Source: Massilia sp. PDC64 (GTDB taxonomy: Bacteria; Pseudomonadota; Gammaproteobacteria; Burkholderiales; Burkholderiaceae_D). Taken from it: a stretch of DNA of 64,000 bases. Below are positions 1-9,085 of the stretch, piece by piece. Made by a program: the position numbers and the translations under genes. Position 1 is the stretch's first letter; every line of letters starts with the position of its first letter. The stretch spans positions 1 to 64,000 of the forward strand of contig NZ_FMZS01000001.1 in NCBI RefSeq assembly GCF_900101265.1. The letters run 5' to 3'. The notes below the pieces were generated by a model. The model did not search any database and was not told the origin of the DNA. It saw only the letters and a program-made list of their open reading frames with translations.

Positions 1-630
1 GTCTACGGCCCGATCAACAAGCCGCGCTGGATCTACGCCTGCGCCAAGCAGCTGATGGACCGCGTGATCTGGGGCTACGGCATGGAAGGCCTGAACTTCA
101 CCTTGTTCCGTCCGTTCAACTGGATCGGCGCCGGCCTCGACTCCATCCACACGCCGAAGGAAGGTTCGTCGCGCGTGCTGACGCAGTTCTTCGGCCACAT
201 CGTGCGCGGCGAGACGATCCAGCTCGTCGACGGCGGCCACCAGAAGCGCGCCTTCACGTACATCGACGACGGCATCTCGGCGCTCATGAAGATCATCGAG
301 AACAAGGACGGCAAGGCCACCGGCCAGATCTACAACATCGGCAACCCGACGAACAACTATTCGATCCGCGAACTGGCCGACATGATGATGAAGCTCGCCG
401 CCGAGTATCCGGAATACGCGGCCGGCGCGGAGAAAGTCAAGATCGTCGAAACGAGTTCGGGCGCCTACTACGGCACGGGCTACCAGGACGTGCAGAACCG
501 CGTGCCGAAGATCGAGAACACGCAGAACGACCTCGGTTGGGCGCCGACCGTGACGATGGCGGACGCGCTGCGCCACATCTTCGACGCCTACCGCGGCCAG
601 GTCGCGGCGGCCCAGGCTCTCGTCGACTAA
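1..630 (+). CDS. arnA: ArnA C-terminal UDP-glucuronate decarboxylase domain (5' end outside the window)
   Basis: The frame is open from base 1 and stops with TAA at 628-630, so 209 C-terminal residues are visible. ArnA's dehydrogenase domain oxidises and decarboxylates UDP-glucuronic acid to UDP-4-keto-arabinose, an early cytoplasmic step in adding 4-amino-4-deoxy-L-arabinose to lipid A. The visible part holds the SDR catalytic pair in RWIYACAK (Tyr-x3-Lys), the FRPFNWIG strand, and GYQDVQNR, whose Arg matches E. coli ArnA Arg619. The NAD-binding N-terminal half, and any formyltransferase domain, lie upstream, so it cannot be said whether the protein is the bifunctional or the single-domain form. 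arnD follows after 10 bases, which supports an arn operon. Confidence 0.93.
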   Translation, partial: VYGPINKPRWIYACAKQLMDRVIWGYGMEGLNFTLFRPFNWIGAGLDSIHTPKEGSSRVLTQFFGHIVRGETIQLVDGGHQKRAFTYIDDGISALMKIIENKDGKATGQIYNIGNPTNNYSIRELADMMMKLAAEYPEYAAGAEKVKIVETSSGAYYGTGYQDVQNRVPKIENTQNDLGWAPTVTMADALRHIFDAYRGQVAAAQALVD

Positions 631-640
631 GGGCATCGTC

Positions 641-1582
641 TTGGCACCGCTGCTCGTCCTCAAGATCGACGTCGACACCTACCGCGGCACGCGCGAAGGC
701 GTGCCCAACCTCGTGCGCATGCTGACCGCGCACGGGGCCGGTGCGACGTTCCTGTTTTCGCTGGGCCCGGACCACACGGGATGGGCGATGCGGCGCGCGC
801 TGCGTCCCGGCTTTTTCCAGAAGGTGTCGCGCACGTCCGTCGTGGAGCACTACGGGTTCAGGACGCTGATGTACGGCGTGCTGCTGCCCGGCCCGGACAT
901 CGGGGCGAAAGCGGCGGCCGAGATGCGCGCCGCGCGCGACGCCGGCTTCGAATGCGGCATCCACACGTGGGACCACGTCTGGTGGCAGGACAACGTGCGC
1001 GGGCGCGACGCCGCGTGGACGGATCGCATGATGAAGAAGAGCGAGCAGCGCTACGCGCAGGTGTTCCGCGAGGCGCCGCACACGCATGGCGCGGCGGGCT
1101 GGCAGATGAACCAGCATGCGTTCGCCCGCCACGATGCCGTGGGCTACCGCTACGCATCGGACGGCCGCGCCCAGTTGCGCGACGACGGTTCGCTGGCCGA
1201 TCCGCAGGCGGGCCCGTACCGCTACCGCGGCCTGTCGCACATCCAGATGCCGACGACGCTGCCCACGCTGGACGAATTGCTGGGCCGCGAGATCGACGGC
1301 ACCGTCATCGACGAGAACAATATCGCCGCCCACCTGCTGAAGCTGACGGCGAATCCGCAGCGCGATCACGTGTATACCTTGCACGCGGAGCTTGAAGGAC
1401 AGAAACTCGCCCCCATATTCGAGCAGCTGTTGTCAGGTTGGAAAGCCCAAGGCTACCAGCTTGCCTCGATGGCGGACTATTATGAGAAGATAAAAGGCGA
1501 CCCGCTGCCGGAACATCCCGTCCAGTGGGGCGAGTTACCCGGACGATCGGGCGATCTGATCATCCTCGATACGACAACATGA
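641..1582 (+). CDS. arnD: ArnD, 4-deoxy-4-formamido-L-arabinose-phosphoundecaprenol deformylase
   Basis: A 313-aa NodB-type polysaccharide deacetylase. In this pathway it removes the formyl group from undecaprenyl-phosphate-linked formyl-aminoarabinose, making the donor that modifies lipid A and lowers its negative charge. The metal-binding motifs are visible: KIDVDT near the N-terminus (catalytic and metal Asp) and GIHTWDH (His-x3-His) near residue 107. The start is a TTG at 641, 10 bases after the arnA stop. No ATG lies close enough to give the conserved LVLKIDVD start, so TTG is preferred. Length fits the family. The gene directly after arnA confirms the pathway. No arnT or arnE/F is seen downstream. 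Confidence 0.92.
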   Translation: MAPLLVLKIDVDTYRGTREGVPNLVRMLTAHGAGATFLFSLGPDHTGWAMRRALRPGFFQKVSRTSVVEHYGFRTLMYGVLLPGPDIGAKAAAEMRAARDAGFECGIHTWDHVWWQDNVRGRDAAWTDRMMKKSEQRYAQVFREAPHTHGAAGWQMNQHAFARHDAVGYRYASDGRAQLRDDGSLADPQAGPYRYRGLSHIQMPTTLPTLDELLGREIDGTVIDENNIAAHLLKLTANPQRDHVYTLHAELEGQKLAPIFEQLLSGWKAQGYQLASMADYYEKIKGDPLPEHPVQWGELPGRSGDLIILDTTT

Positions 1583-1643
1583 CGACGCGGCTTATCGGCC
1601 GCGGCAATGCACGCGGTGCCAGGCCGCGAGACAGGAGAAAACC

Positions 1644-2114
1644 GTGGCCGAAAGCCCAACCGCAGCACCTCTCGACGATTTCAGCGCGCCGATGACCGGC
1701 GACCAGACGTTTCAACTGAACGGTCGCCCGGCGCGCTATACGGTGCTGTACTTCTATCCCAAAGACAATACCCCCGGCTGCACGACGGAAGCGATGAACT
1801 TCCGCGACCGCTACGACGAATTCAAGGCGCTGAATGCCGACGTGTACGGCATCAGCCGCGATTCCCTGCGCTCGCACGAAAACTTCAAGGCCAAGCTGGG
1901 CCTGCCGTTCGAACTGATCTCCGATCCGGACGAAGCCGTGTGCACCCAGTTCGACGTCATGAAAATGAAGAACATGTACGGCAAAAAAGTGCGGGGGGTA
2001 GAGCGCAGTACGTTTGTCATTGACGCTGACGGCAAGTTGGTGAAAGAATGGCGTGGCGTGAAAGTCAATGATCACGTCGATGAAGTGCTGGAATTTCTAA
2101 AGAGCCAGCCTTGA
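1644..2114 (+). CDS. bcp: Bcp/PrxQ-type peroxiredoxin
   Basis: A 156-aa thiol peroxidase of the AhpC/TSA superfamily that reduces H2O2 and organic hydroperoxides in the cytoplasm. The peroxidatic Cys46 sits in NTPGCTTEAMNF. In E. coli Bcp a resolving Cys lies five residues on (CTVQAC); here that position is Met51. Cys100 matches the conserved non-catalytic Cys99 of E. coli Bcp. The enzyme is therefore expected to use a 1-Cys mechanism or an external thiol. The start is a GTG at 1644 with an AGGAG ribosome-binding site about 7 bases upstream. It stands alone, after arnD and before a 220-base gap. Confidence 0.88.
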   Translation: MAESPTAAPLDDFSAPMTGDQTFQLNGRPARYTVLYFYPKDNTPGCTTEAMNFRDRYDEFKALNADVYGISRDSLRSHENFKAKLGLPFELISDPDEAVCTQFDVMKMKNMYGKKVRGVERSTFVIDADGKLVKEWRGVKVNDHVDEVLEFLKSQP

Positions 2115-2335
2115 AGAGCGGGCTGGCGATGGTTCTTACAAACCTTTAGCCGAGCGTTCGCCTATTTTGAGTCACTGTTTTACCTCACCGCATCATTCCA
2201 ATCTGGCTGCCGGCCAGGGCCCCCGTCCGGGCTCGCCGGCGCCTCGCAGCTCCCCCCAGTTGCATCTGTCTGCCCGGCGGCGCGCGCGTGCCGTGCGGTG
2301 CGTTTTTCCGACTTTTTTTCTGGATTGAGAACCTG

Positions 2336-4153
2336 ATGCCACTGCCTAAACTCCCCACCAAGCCGGCCACCATTTTGCTGGCCAAGGATTATCCGAGGGC
2401 CGAACCGGGCAAGACGCCTGTGCGCGCAGCCGCGAAAGCGGAAAACGACCCCGTCGAAGACCTGATCAGCGGCCCGGCCGTGCCCGCGCCCAAGACCACC
2501 AAGTCGCGCAAATCGAAAGCCGCGCTGCTGGCCGAGGCGCCCGCACGCGAAGCCACGCCGCCCGAAGCACCGGCGATTCCGCCTATGCCCGCCCGCGGCG
2601 AAAAGCCCGCGAAACCCGGCAAGGCGAAGGCCGAAGGTGCCGGCGCCAAGCTGCGCGAAACGGACATGAACGAACCGCATCCGGCCAAGCACAAGCCGGT
2701 CGAGGTCAACGTCAAGTCGCAAGCCAGCCGCAAGGCCGACACGTCGGGCGCCACGAAGGTGTTCGTGCTCGACACGAACGTGCTGATGCACGACCCGACC
2801 TCGCTGTTCCGCTTCGAGGAACACGACGTCTACCTGCCGATGATGACGCTCGAGGAACTCGACAACCACAAGAAAGGGATGTCGGAAGTCGCGCGTAATG
2901 CGCGCCAGGTCTCGCGCACGCTGGATGCCCTGATCGCCAACGTCGACGACGACGCCATCGAGGCCGGCATCCCGCTGGCCAAGCTGGGCAACAAGGATGC
3001 GAAGGGCCGCCTGCACTTCCAGACGCGCCTGAACGGTGCCGCCCTGCCCGAAGGTCTCCCGTCCGGCAAGGCCGACAACCAGATCCTCGGTGTCGTGCGC
3101 GCACTGGAAGCGGAGCAGCCAGGCCGCGCGATCGTGCTGGTGTCGAAGGACATCAACATGCGCATCAAGGCGCGCGCGCTGGGCCTGGCCGCCGAAGACT
3201 ACTTCAACGACCACGTGCTGGAAGACACCGACCTGCTGTACTCGGGCATCGTCCAGCTGCCGGACGACTTCTGGACGAAGCACGGCAAGGGCGTGGAATC
3301 GTGGCAGGAGATCAAGGGCGGCTACTCGTCCACGTTCTACCGCATCACGGGCCCGCTGATCCCGACCCTGCTCGTCAACCAGTTCGTGTACCTGGAACCG
3401 AAGAACGGCGAAGCGCCACTGTACGCCCAGGTCAAGCAGATCAACGGCAAGACCGCCGTGCTGCAGACCTTGCGCGACTATTCCAGCAACAAGAACAACG
3501 TGTGGGGCATCACGGCGCGCAACCGCGAGCAGAACTTCGCGCTGAACCTGCTCATGAATCCGGAAGTCGACTTCGTCACGCTGCTCGGCCAGGCCGGTAC
3601 CGGCAAGACGCTGCTGGCGCTGGCGGCGGGCCTGGCCCAGGTGCTGGAGACGAAGGTCTACAACGAGATCATCGTCACCCGCGTGACGGTGCCCGTCGGC
3701 GAAGACATCGGCTTCCTGCCCGGCACGGAAGAAGAAAAGATGTCGCCGTGGATGGGCGCGTTCGACGACAACCTGGAAGTGCTGATGAAGTCCGACGGCG
3801 ACGCGGGCGACTGGGGCCGCGCGGCGACGCAGGACCTGATCCGTTCGCGCATCAAGATCAAGTCGCTGAACTTCATGCGCGGTCGCACGTTCGTGAACAA
3901 GTTCCTCATCATCGACGAGGCGCAGAACCTGACGCCGAAGCAGATGAAGACGCTCGTCACGCGCGCGGGTCCGGGCACGAAGATCCTCTGCCTCGGCAAC
4001 ATCGCGCAGATCGACACGCCTTACCTGACCGAGGGCTCGAGCGGCCTGACGTACGTGGTCGACCGCTTCAAGGGCTGGGGCCACAGCGGCCACGTGACCC
4101 TGGCGCGCGGCGAGCGTTCGCGCCTGGCGGATCACGCGAGCGACGTGCTGTAA
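2336..4153 (+). CDS. PIN-PhoH fusion ATPase (YlaK/PhoH2-like)
   Basis: A 605-aa protein. Residues 1-135 are a low-complexity Ala/Pro/Lys-rich stretch. A PIN nuclease domain follows from about 140 (KVFVLDTNVLMHDP, with the acidic Asp, and later TLEELDNHKK). The PhoH-type P-loop NTPase has Walker A GQAGTGKT near 418 and Walker B FLIIDEAQNL. This PIN-PhoH layout is known from PhoH2-type proteins, which are reported as RNA-unwinding ribonucleases; activity here is inferred. A GTG at 2288 is also in frame, but the ATG at 2336 gives the usual family start. A strong terminator follows at once, so it appears monocistronic. The symbol phoH is avoided because classical PhoH lacks the PIN domain. Confidence 0.88.
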   Translation: MPLPKLPTKPATILLAKDYPRAEPGKTPVRAAAKAENDPVEDLISGPAVPAPKTTKSRKSKAALLAEAPAREATPPEAPAIPPMPARGEKPAKPGKAKAEGAGAKLRETDMNEPHPAKHKPVEVNVKSQASRKADTSGATKVFVLDTNVLMHDPTSLFRFEEHDVYLPMMTLEELDNHKKGMSEVARNARQVSRTLDALIANVDDDAIEAGIPLAKLGNKDAKGRLHFQTRLNGAALPEGLPSGKADNQILGVVRALEAEQPGRAIVLVSKDINMRIKARALGLAAEDYFNDHVLEDTDLLYSGIVQLPDDFWTKHGKGVESWQEIKGGYSSTFYRITGPLIPTLLVNQFVYLEPKNGEAPLYAQVKQINGKTAVLQTLRDYSSNKNNVWGITARNREQNFALNLLMNPEVDFVTLLGQAGTGKTLLALAAGLAQVLETKVYNEIIVTRVTVPVGEDIGFLPGTEEEKMSPWMGAFDDNLEVLMKSDGDAGDWGRAATQDLIRSRIKIKSLNFMRGRTFVNKFLIIDEAQNLTPKQMKTLVTRAGPGTKILCLGNIAQIDTPYLTEGSSGLTYVVDRFKGWGHSGHVTLARGERSRLADHASDVL

Positions 4154-4170
4154 CGGTCGATCGCCCCAAC

Positions 4171-4208
4171 AAAAAAGCCTGTGCGCCGGAAGGTGCACAG
4201 GCTTTTTT
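4171..4208 (+). terminator. Rho-independent terminator, bidirectional
   Basis: An 8-bp perfect stem (GCCTGTGC / GCACAGGC) with a 10-base loop is flanked by A6 on the left and T7 on the right. It can therefore stop both the rightward PhoH-like gene (stop at 4153) and the leftward FecR gene (stop at 4224). Confidence 0.9.
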
Positions 4209-4223
4209 TATACGCCGCGCCGG

Positions 4224-4979
4224 TCAGCGCACGATGCAGTCGACCCCGTTCTGCTGCGCCGCCGGCCCCTGCGACGCGAGCGGACCACCCGCGCTGCTGC
4301 CGAACGCCGGCGGCGGCGTGAACTGCAGGCCCGGATTCTGCGGGACGACGATCGGCGGCACGTTCACGTTCGGCACGTGACCGAACTGCCCGGCCGGGAA
4401 GTTCAGCGCGCCGCCCGCGTTCGTCACGACGATCATCCCGTCCAGCACGGCCACGTGCAGGCCAGGTGCCAGGTCCGGTGCGCGCGCCGCCGGCAGCGGC
4501 GGCTCCACCCACTGCGCGATGAAGGTCGTGCCGCGGATGCCGATCGTGGCGGCCGGCGTCTTGAGCTGGAACTTCTCCTTGTTGCGCTTGCCCAGCAGGC
4601 CCGTGATCGAGCGCAGGCCGCCTTTTACCAGGCTGAACGCGGCGCTGTCTTCTTCCGGTTTCCCGGCATCGTAGGCGAAGTTGTCGATCTTGAACGTGGT
4701 GCCGGGACGCAGCGTGATCTCGCTGTTGTCGATGAAACGGATCTGCGCGTACGTGTTCTTCTCCGCCACGAGCGTGTCGCCGCTCTCCACCTCGGACTTC
4801 GCGGCCAATACCTTGACGGTGCCGTCGGCCTTGCGGTCCATCAGCGGCCCGCTCAGGTGTTCCACGATGCCCACGGCCTGCCCCGCCCATGCCGCGCCGC
4901 CGGCGAGCAGCAGCACGGCGCACAGGAGTGCCCGGGCCAGCGCCTCAATTGCAGTACAGTTTGGTCGCAGGTTTTTCAT
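4224..4979 (-). CDS. Exported FecR-domain protein
   Basis: A 251-aa protein with a Sec signal peptide (MKNLRPNCTAIEALARALLC... ending AAWA) and a FecR domain. The domain is recognised from QIRFIDNSEITLRPGTTF and the following LKTPAATIGIRGTTF, a pattern shared by the FecR domains found beside CHASE2 cyclases and surface proteins. The C-terminus is Pro/Gly-rich. In iron uptake FecR is a membrane anti-sigma regulator, but no sigma factor is present here and the role is more likely envelope-linked; this is inference. The ATG at 4979 lies inside the 3' end of the upstream exoprotein gene (35-base overlap in another frame), implying translational coupling. It is the last gene of the leftward unit and ends at a terminator. 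Confidence 0.82.
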   Translation of the reverse strand: MKNLRPNCTAIEALARALLCAVLLLAGGAAWAGQAVGIVEHLSGPLMDRKADGTVKVLAAKSEVESGDTLVAEKNTYAQIRFIDNSEITLRPGTTFKIDNFAYDAGKPEEDSAAFSLVKGGLRSITGLLGKRNKEKFQLKTPAATIGIRGTTFIAQWVEPPLPAARAPDLAPGLHVAVLDGMIVVTNAGGALNFPAGQFGHVPNVNVPPIVVPQNPGLQFTPPPAFGSSAGGPLASQGPAAQQNGVDCIVR

Positions 4980-7900
4980 TCTTGACTCCAGATTGTTCCG
5001 CTTGCGCGAGGCCGGTCGCGCGTGCGCCCGGCTTGACGGCCGTCGGGTCGCTGTCGCTCCGGCCGGTGCCGCCGGCCGGGAGGTACGACACGACCGAGGG
5101 CGCCGACGTGTTGATGAGTTGGACGACCGTCTGCACCGCCTGGGCCACCGGCGTGCCCTGCGCGTTCTGGCCGCCGCCGCCACTGCCGCTGACGACCACG
5201 CAGGTCGGGTCGCCCGGATGCGTGCTGCAGAACGATGCCGTCGGCAGCACGGCCTCGCAGCCCGCCGTGTTCGGCGCTGCCGCGCACACCGCGAGGCTCG
5301 GCAGGCGCACGTCGCAGCCTTGCAGGCTCGGGCTGCCGATGCACATGGCCAGCGTCGGCAGCACCACGTCGCAGCCGGGCAGCTTGCTGTTGCCCTGGCA
5401 TTGGGTCAGCGTGGGCAGGATGCCGCTGCAGCTCGCATCGTGCGGATTCGCGAGGCAGGCCTGGAAGCCCAGCGCCAGCACCTGCGTACAACCTTCCAGC
5501 GACGGCGTCAGCTTGCACACGTCCAGCTTCGGCAGGATGTCGCCGCAGCCGGCGCCGGACGGATTCGCGAGGCAGGCGTCGAAGCGGGCGCGCGCCAGCA
5601 CGGCCACGCAGCCGTAGGCGCTGCCGTCCGCGCGGCACTGGTCCAGCGGCGGCAAGGTCGTCGTGCAGCCCGGCGCCTTCGGGTCGGCGATACAGGCGGT
5701 GATGGCGTCGTGCTCCTTGATGACGACCGCGCAACCGTACGTCGCCGGCGCCGACTTGCAGACGTCATACACGGGCAAGGTGGTGGAGCAGCCCGGCGCC
5801 CTGGGGTTGGCCATGCACGCGGTGATCGCGTCGTGTTCCTTGATGATGGGGGCGCAGCCCGGCGCCGTGGGCTGGGCCGAGCATGTCTCGTACGTCGGCA
5901 CGACCTCGCCGCAGCGCGGACCGGACGGATTCGCCGTGCAGGCCTGCACCGCGGCCGCCAGCACGGGGCCGCAGCCGGCCACCGTGCGGTCGGCGAGGCA
6001 GGCGTCGAGCGTCGGCGGCGTGGCCGGCGGCGGCGTCCCGGTATCCGTGCCGCCGGTGCGGACCTGCAGCTTGTCCGGGCTGGACACGCTGATACTGTCG
6101 GCCGCGATCTGCGTGGAACCGCCCGTGACGCTGACGTTGCCGCTGACCGACATCACGCGGGCGCCCGAGGAGATCGTGACGGCGCCGCCGTTGTCGGCGA
6201 GGAGGCGCACGTTGCCGCTCGTCGTCGCCACGCGGCCGTTGATCGTCAGCGGGCTGTGCGTCGTGAGGCTGATGTCGCCGCTGTTGGTGCGCACTTCGCC
6301 GGCGCCGTTGGTCACGTCGAACGCGGGCACGGTCAAGCCGCCCACGCTGTCGATGGCGATCGCGCCGCTATTGCCGGGATTGTCCTGCACGGCGCGGACC
6401 AGCACGAGTGGGCCCGCGTTGGCGATGTTGATGATCTGGTTGCTCCGATTGGTCGCCTGCAGCGCGCCGGTGCGGGTCCTGAGCGGGGCCGTGTCCGTGC
6501 CGATGCCGCCGCTGGATGTCAGTGCCAGCGTACCGGCCTGCAGCAGGCCGCTGCCGTTGATGCCGAACGCGTCGATCGCGGCGATACCGCCGGCCGCGAT
6601 GTCCGCATCCAGCACCAGCGCGCCGGTGACGCCGAACTGCGCGCTCGCATTGGGCGCCGCGACGCCCGCCAGGCCGTCGACGGTGCCGATGTGCAGCGTG
6701 TCGCGCGCGCTCACCTGGAACACATTGCCGTTGCTGGTGCCGGACAGCGTGCCGATGGCATTGGGGGCAGGCAGGACGACGTCGCCGCCGCGCACCGCCA
6801 GGTCGACTGCCGTGATGGTGCCATTGCCCGTTGCGTAGATGCCGGCACTCGACGTGAGCGCCAGCGTACCGCCGAAGCCGAGGGGCGAACCGATATCCAG
6901 CCTGCCGGCCCCCGCGTCCAGCGTGACTTTGCGGGACACGCTGTCGAACAGCACGACACCGTTCACTTCGATGCCGCCCCAGCCGCCCGCGAGGCCGCCG
7001 ATCGTGAGTTCGTTCGCCCGCACCCTGGACAGCGCGGTATCGTCGAGCGCGAACCCGCCCGCGCTGCCGGCGCCGCCGAGGGTCATGTGCGTACCCGCGC
7101 TGTTGGGTTGCAGCGTGACCTTGTCGGCGGACACGGTGGCGCCGATGGCGAGCCGGTCGCCCTGCAGCAGCACCGACTTCGACGCTGTCACGCTGCGCGC
7201 GACGTCGATCAGGCCGCCGTTGGCGTACTGGCTCGCGATGAAGCGGCTGCCCGCGCCCGCCGACAGGTCGACCGGTGCGCCGATGTGGATGGTGCCCGCG
7301 TTTTCCAGCACCACGTTGGTCGCCGCGGAGAGCGCGCTGTCGACGGACACGGTGCCCGTGTGCGCGCTGTTGCCCACGTTGATCTCGAAGAGGTTGCTGC
7401 TCAGGCGCTGCAGCGCCGCGGCGTCCAGCGACAGTCCGCCCGCGCTGCCCGTGCCCGTACCGATGCTGATGGCGCGGCCGGGATCGGCCGACGTGAGGGT
7501 CAGGATCGGCAACTGGCCGCTGCCCGCGATGTTCCCCGCAAGCGTGATCTGGTTGGCGCCGATGTCGATGTAGTTACCGGTCTTGAGCACGCCGTTGGCG
7601 CCCAGCGTGAAGGCGTTCTGCGCGCGGAAATCGAGGTCGCCGCCCGCGCTCACCTGGGCGTTGACGCGGATGTCGTTGCCCGCCTGTGCGCGCACGCTGC
7701 CGGCCGCGTTCAGCGCGTCCGTGACGGTGAGGTCGTGCTGCGCCTGCAGGACGACGTCCGTGCCGGCCGCCGTCAGCGTGGACGGTGCCACGCGCGTGAC
7801 GCCCGTCGCCGTGCCGCCGGAAGACGTCTTGACGTCGTTCGCGTTCGCCGTGCCGCCCGCCACGACTTCGATGTCGTACGGGTCCAGCAGCCACGTGCCG

Positions 7901-9075
7901 TTCTTCCCTTTGCTGCCCGATGCGTCGACCGTGATACCGTCCACGTCGAGCGCATGGCCCGACGTCTCGACCTTGCCGCCGGCCGCGCTGCCGCGCGCGC
8001 TGACGGTGCCGTGCGCCGTCGTCGCGCCGTCGGACCACAGCACGACCTTGCCGCCGTTGCCGGCGCTGCCGTCCGCGCGGATGACTGCACCGCGCGCGAC
8101 GCTCGTGTTCTGCGCGCGCATGGCGCTGCCGCCGCCCTGCCAGTCGCCGCCGACGAGCACCGTGCCGCCATTGCGGCCGCTCGCATCCACGTTCGCGCCA
8201 GTGGCGATGTCGACCTGCTGACCAAGCACCTGCACGGTGCCGCCGTCCGCGCCCGCGCTGCCGGCAGCGCGCGTGACGCTGCCCGCGTCCAGCGCGACGG
8301 CGCGGCTGGCTTTCAGGACGACGCGGCCGTTCGCGCCCATGACGGCGCTGTCCGCGTTGACGACGCCGCGCTGGTTCACCAGGGCGCCGTAGATGCCGAT
8401 GCGGCCGCCCTGCGCGATGACCTGGCCCAGGTTGACGGCCTGTCCGGCCGGTGCCGAGAGCGCCACACGCAGGTCGGGGTCGTTCGAATCCACCAGCTGC
8501 ACGCTGTGGCCCGCCGCGAGGATCACGTCGCCGTTCGGTGCCGTGACGATGCCCGTGTTCTCGACGTTCGGCGCGATCAGGAAGACCTGGCCGCCGGATG
8601 GCGTCGCGATCGTGCCTTCGTTGCGCACGGTCCCCGCGACAGTGCCCGCCTGGAAGCGCTTGCGGCCCGCCTGGAAGTCGGCGTCGCTGATGTTCAGCGT
8701 GGAAGCCACGAGGCCGTTCACGTCCACGCGCGCGCCCTGGCCGAACAGGATGCCGTTCGGATTGATCAGGAAGACCTTGCCGTTCGATTGCAGCGCGCCG
8801 AGGATCTTCGTCGGGTCCTGGCCCAGCACGCGGTTCAGCACCGCGCTGTCCGCGTTCTGCTGGATGAAGCGCGTGACCTCGCCTGCTTGAACATTGAAGC
8901 TCTGCCAGTTGATGATGGCGCCGGGCGTGTTCGTGATCGAGAACACGTTGCCCTGCTGGTTGAACGTCGCCTGGCCCGCGACGACCTGCGGCAGCGTGGG
9001 CGCGGCGGAACCGGTCGCGCAGTAGCACGCCGCGAGCAGCAGCGCGCCGAGTCGTCTTTTGATGGATGAAGTCAT
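4945..9075 (-). CDS. TpsA exoprotein: haemagglutinin-type protein with a Cys-pair repeat tail
   Basis: A 1376-aa secreted protein of the two-partner secretion type. A signal peptide (residues 1 to about 24) is followed by the TPS/haemagglutination-activity domain (about 25-160) with the hallmark INPNGILFG near 105. A long Gly/Ala/Val-rich beta-helix-like region runs to about 1000. Residues 1026-1292 contain 28 cysteines in fourteen exact C-x8-C units (see the repeat entry). The C-terminus ends KLYCN with one more Cys. The start at 9075 has GAGG overlapping the TpsB stop codon, 10 bases from the end of the TpsB gene, so the pair is co-transcribed. It should be exported by Sec and threaded through TpsB to the cell surface; adhesin or matrix function is inferred. 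Confidence 0.88.
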   Translation of the reverse strand: MTSSIKRRLGALLLAACYCATGSAAPTLPQVVAGQATFNQQGNVFSITNTPGAIINWQSFNVQAGEVTRFIQQNADSAVLNRVLGQDPTKILGALQSNGKVFLINPNGILFGQGARVDVNGLVASTLNISDADFQAGRKRFQAGTVAGTVRNEGTIATPSGGQVFLIAPNVENTGIVTAPNGDVILAAGHSVQLVDSNDPDLRVALSAPAGQAVNLGQVIAQGGRIGIYGALVNQRGVVNADSAVMGANGRVVLKASRAVALDAGSVTRAAGSAGADGGTVQVLGQQVDIATGANVDASGRNGGTVLVGGDWQGGGSAMRAQNTSVARGAVIRADGSAGNGGKVVLWSDGATTAHGTVSARGSAAGGKVETSGHALDVDGITVDASGSKGKNGTWLLDPYDIEVVAGGTANANDVKTSSGGTATGVTRVAPSTLTAAGTDVVLQAQHDLTVTDALNAAGSVRAQAGNDIRVNAQVSAGGDLDFRAQNAFTLGANGVLKTGNYIDIGANQITLAGNIAGSGQLPILTLTSADPGRAISIGTGTGSAGGLSLDAAALQRLSSNLFEINVGNSAHTGTVSVDSALSAATNVVLENAGTIHIGAPVDLSAGAGSRFIASQYANGGLIDVARSVTASKSVLLQGDRLAIGATVSADKVTLQPNSAGTHMTLGGAGSAGGFALDDTALSRVRANELTIGGLAGGWGGIEVNGVVLFDSVSRKVTLDAGAGRLDIGSPLGFGGTLALTSSAGIYATGNGTITAVDLAVRGGDVVLPAPNAIGTLSGTSNGNVFQVSARDTLHIGTVDGLAGVAAPNASAQFGVTGALVLDADIAAGGIAAIDAFGINGSGLLQAGTLALTSSGGIGTDTAPLRTRTGALQATNRSNQIINIANAGPLVLVRAVQDNPGNSGAIAIDSVGGLTVPAFDVTNGAGEVRTNSGDISLTTHSPLTINGRVATTSGNVRLLADNGGAVTISSGARVMSVSGNVSVTGGSTQIAADSISVSSPDKLQVRTGGTDTGTPPPATPPTLDACLADRTVAGCGPVLAAAVQACTANPSGPRCGEVVPTYETCSAQPTAPGCAPIIKEHDAITACMANPRAPGCSTTLPVYDVCKSAPATYGCAVVIKEHDAITACIADPKAPGCTTTLPPLDQCRADGSAYGCVAVLARARFDACLANPSGAGCGDILPKLDVCKLTPSLEGCTQVLALGFQACLANPHDASCSGILPTLTQCQGNSKLPGCDVVLPTLAMCIGSPSLQGCDVRLPSLAVCAAAPNTAGCEAVLPTASFCSTHPGDPTCVVVSGSGGGGQNAQGTPVAQAVQTVVQLINTSAPSVVSYLPAGGTGRSDSDPTAVKPGARATGLAQAEQSGVKNEKPATKLYCN
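5200..6000 (-). repeat. Fourteen C-x8-C coding repeats in the TpsA tail
   Basis: In the translated exoprotein, residues 1026-1292 hold 14 units of Cys-x8-Cys. All have exactly eight intervening residues, and the units are separated by 9-12 residues (10, 9, 12, 9, 12, 9, 11, 9, 10, 9, 9, 9, 9). Units often carry a Pro in the x8 segment and Leu-Pro in the linker, for example CLANPSGAGC and GDILPKLDV. The two 12-residue linkers both contain IKEHDAITA, suggesting recent internal duplication. The even cysteine count suits one disulfide per unit. Confidence 0.9.
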
Positions 9076-9085
9076 GGTTGGATCC

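Noticed and set aside
2180..4198. A 672-codon open frame on the minus strand
   Set aside because: It mirrors the PIN-PhoH gene and has the low-complexity composition of an antisense shadow.
4681..9069. A 1462-codon open frame on the plus strand
   Set aside because: It is antisense to the TpsA gene, whose product has a signal peptide and TPS domain. The translation is Arg/Ala-rich with no domain, as expected from a GC-rich complement.
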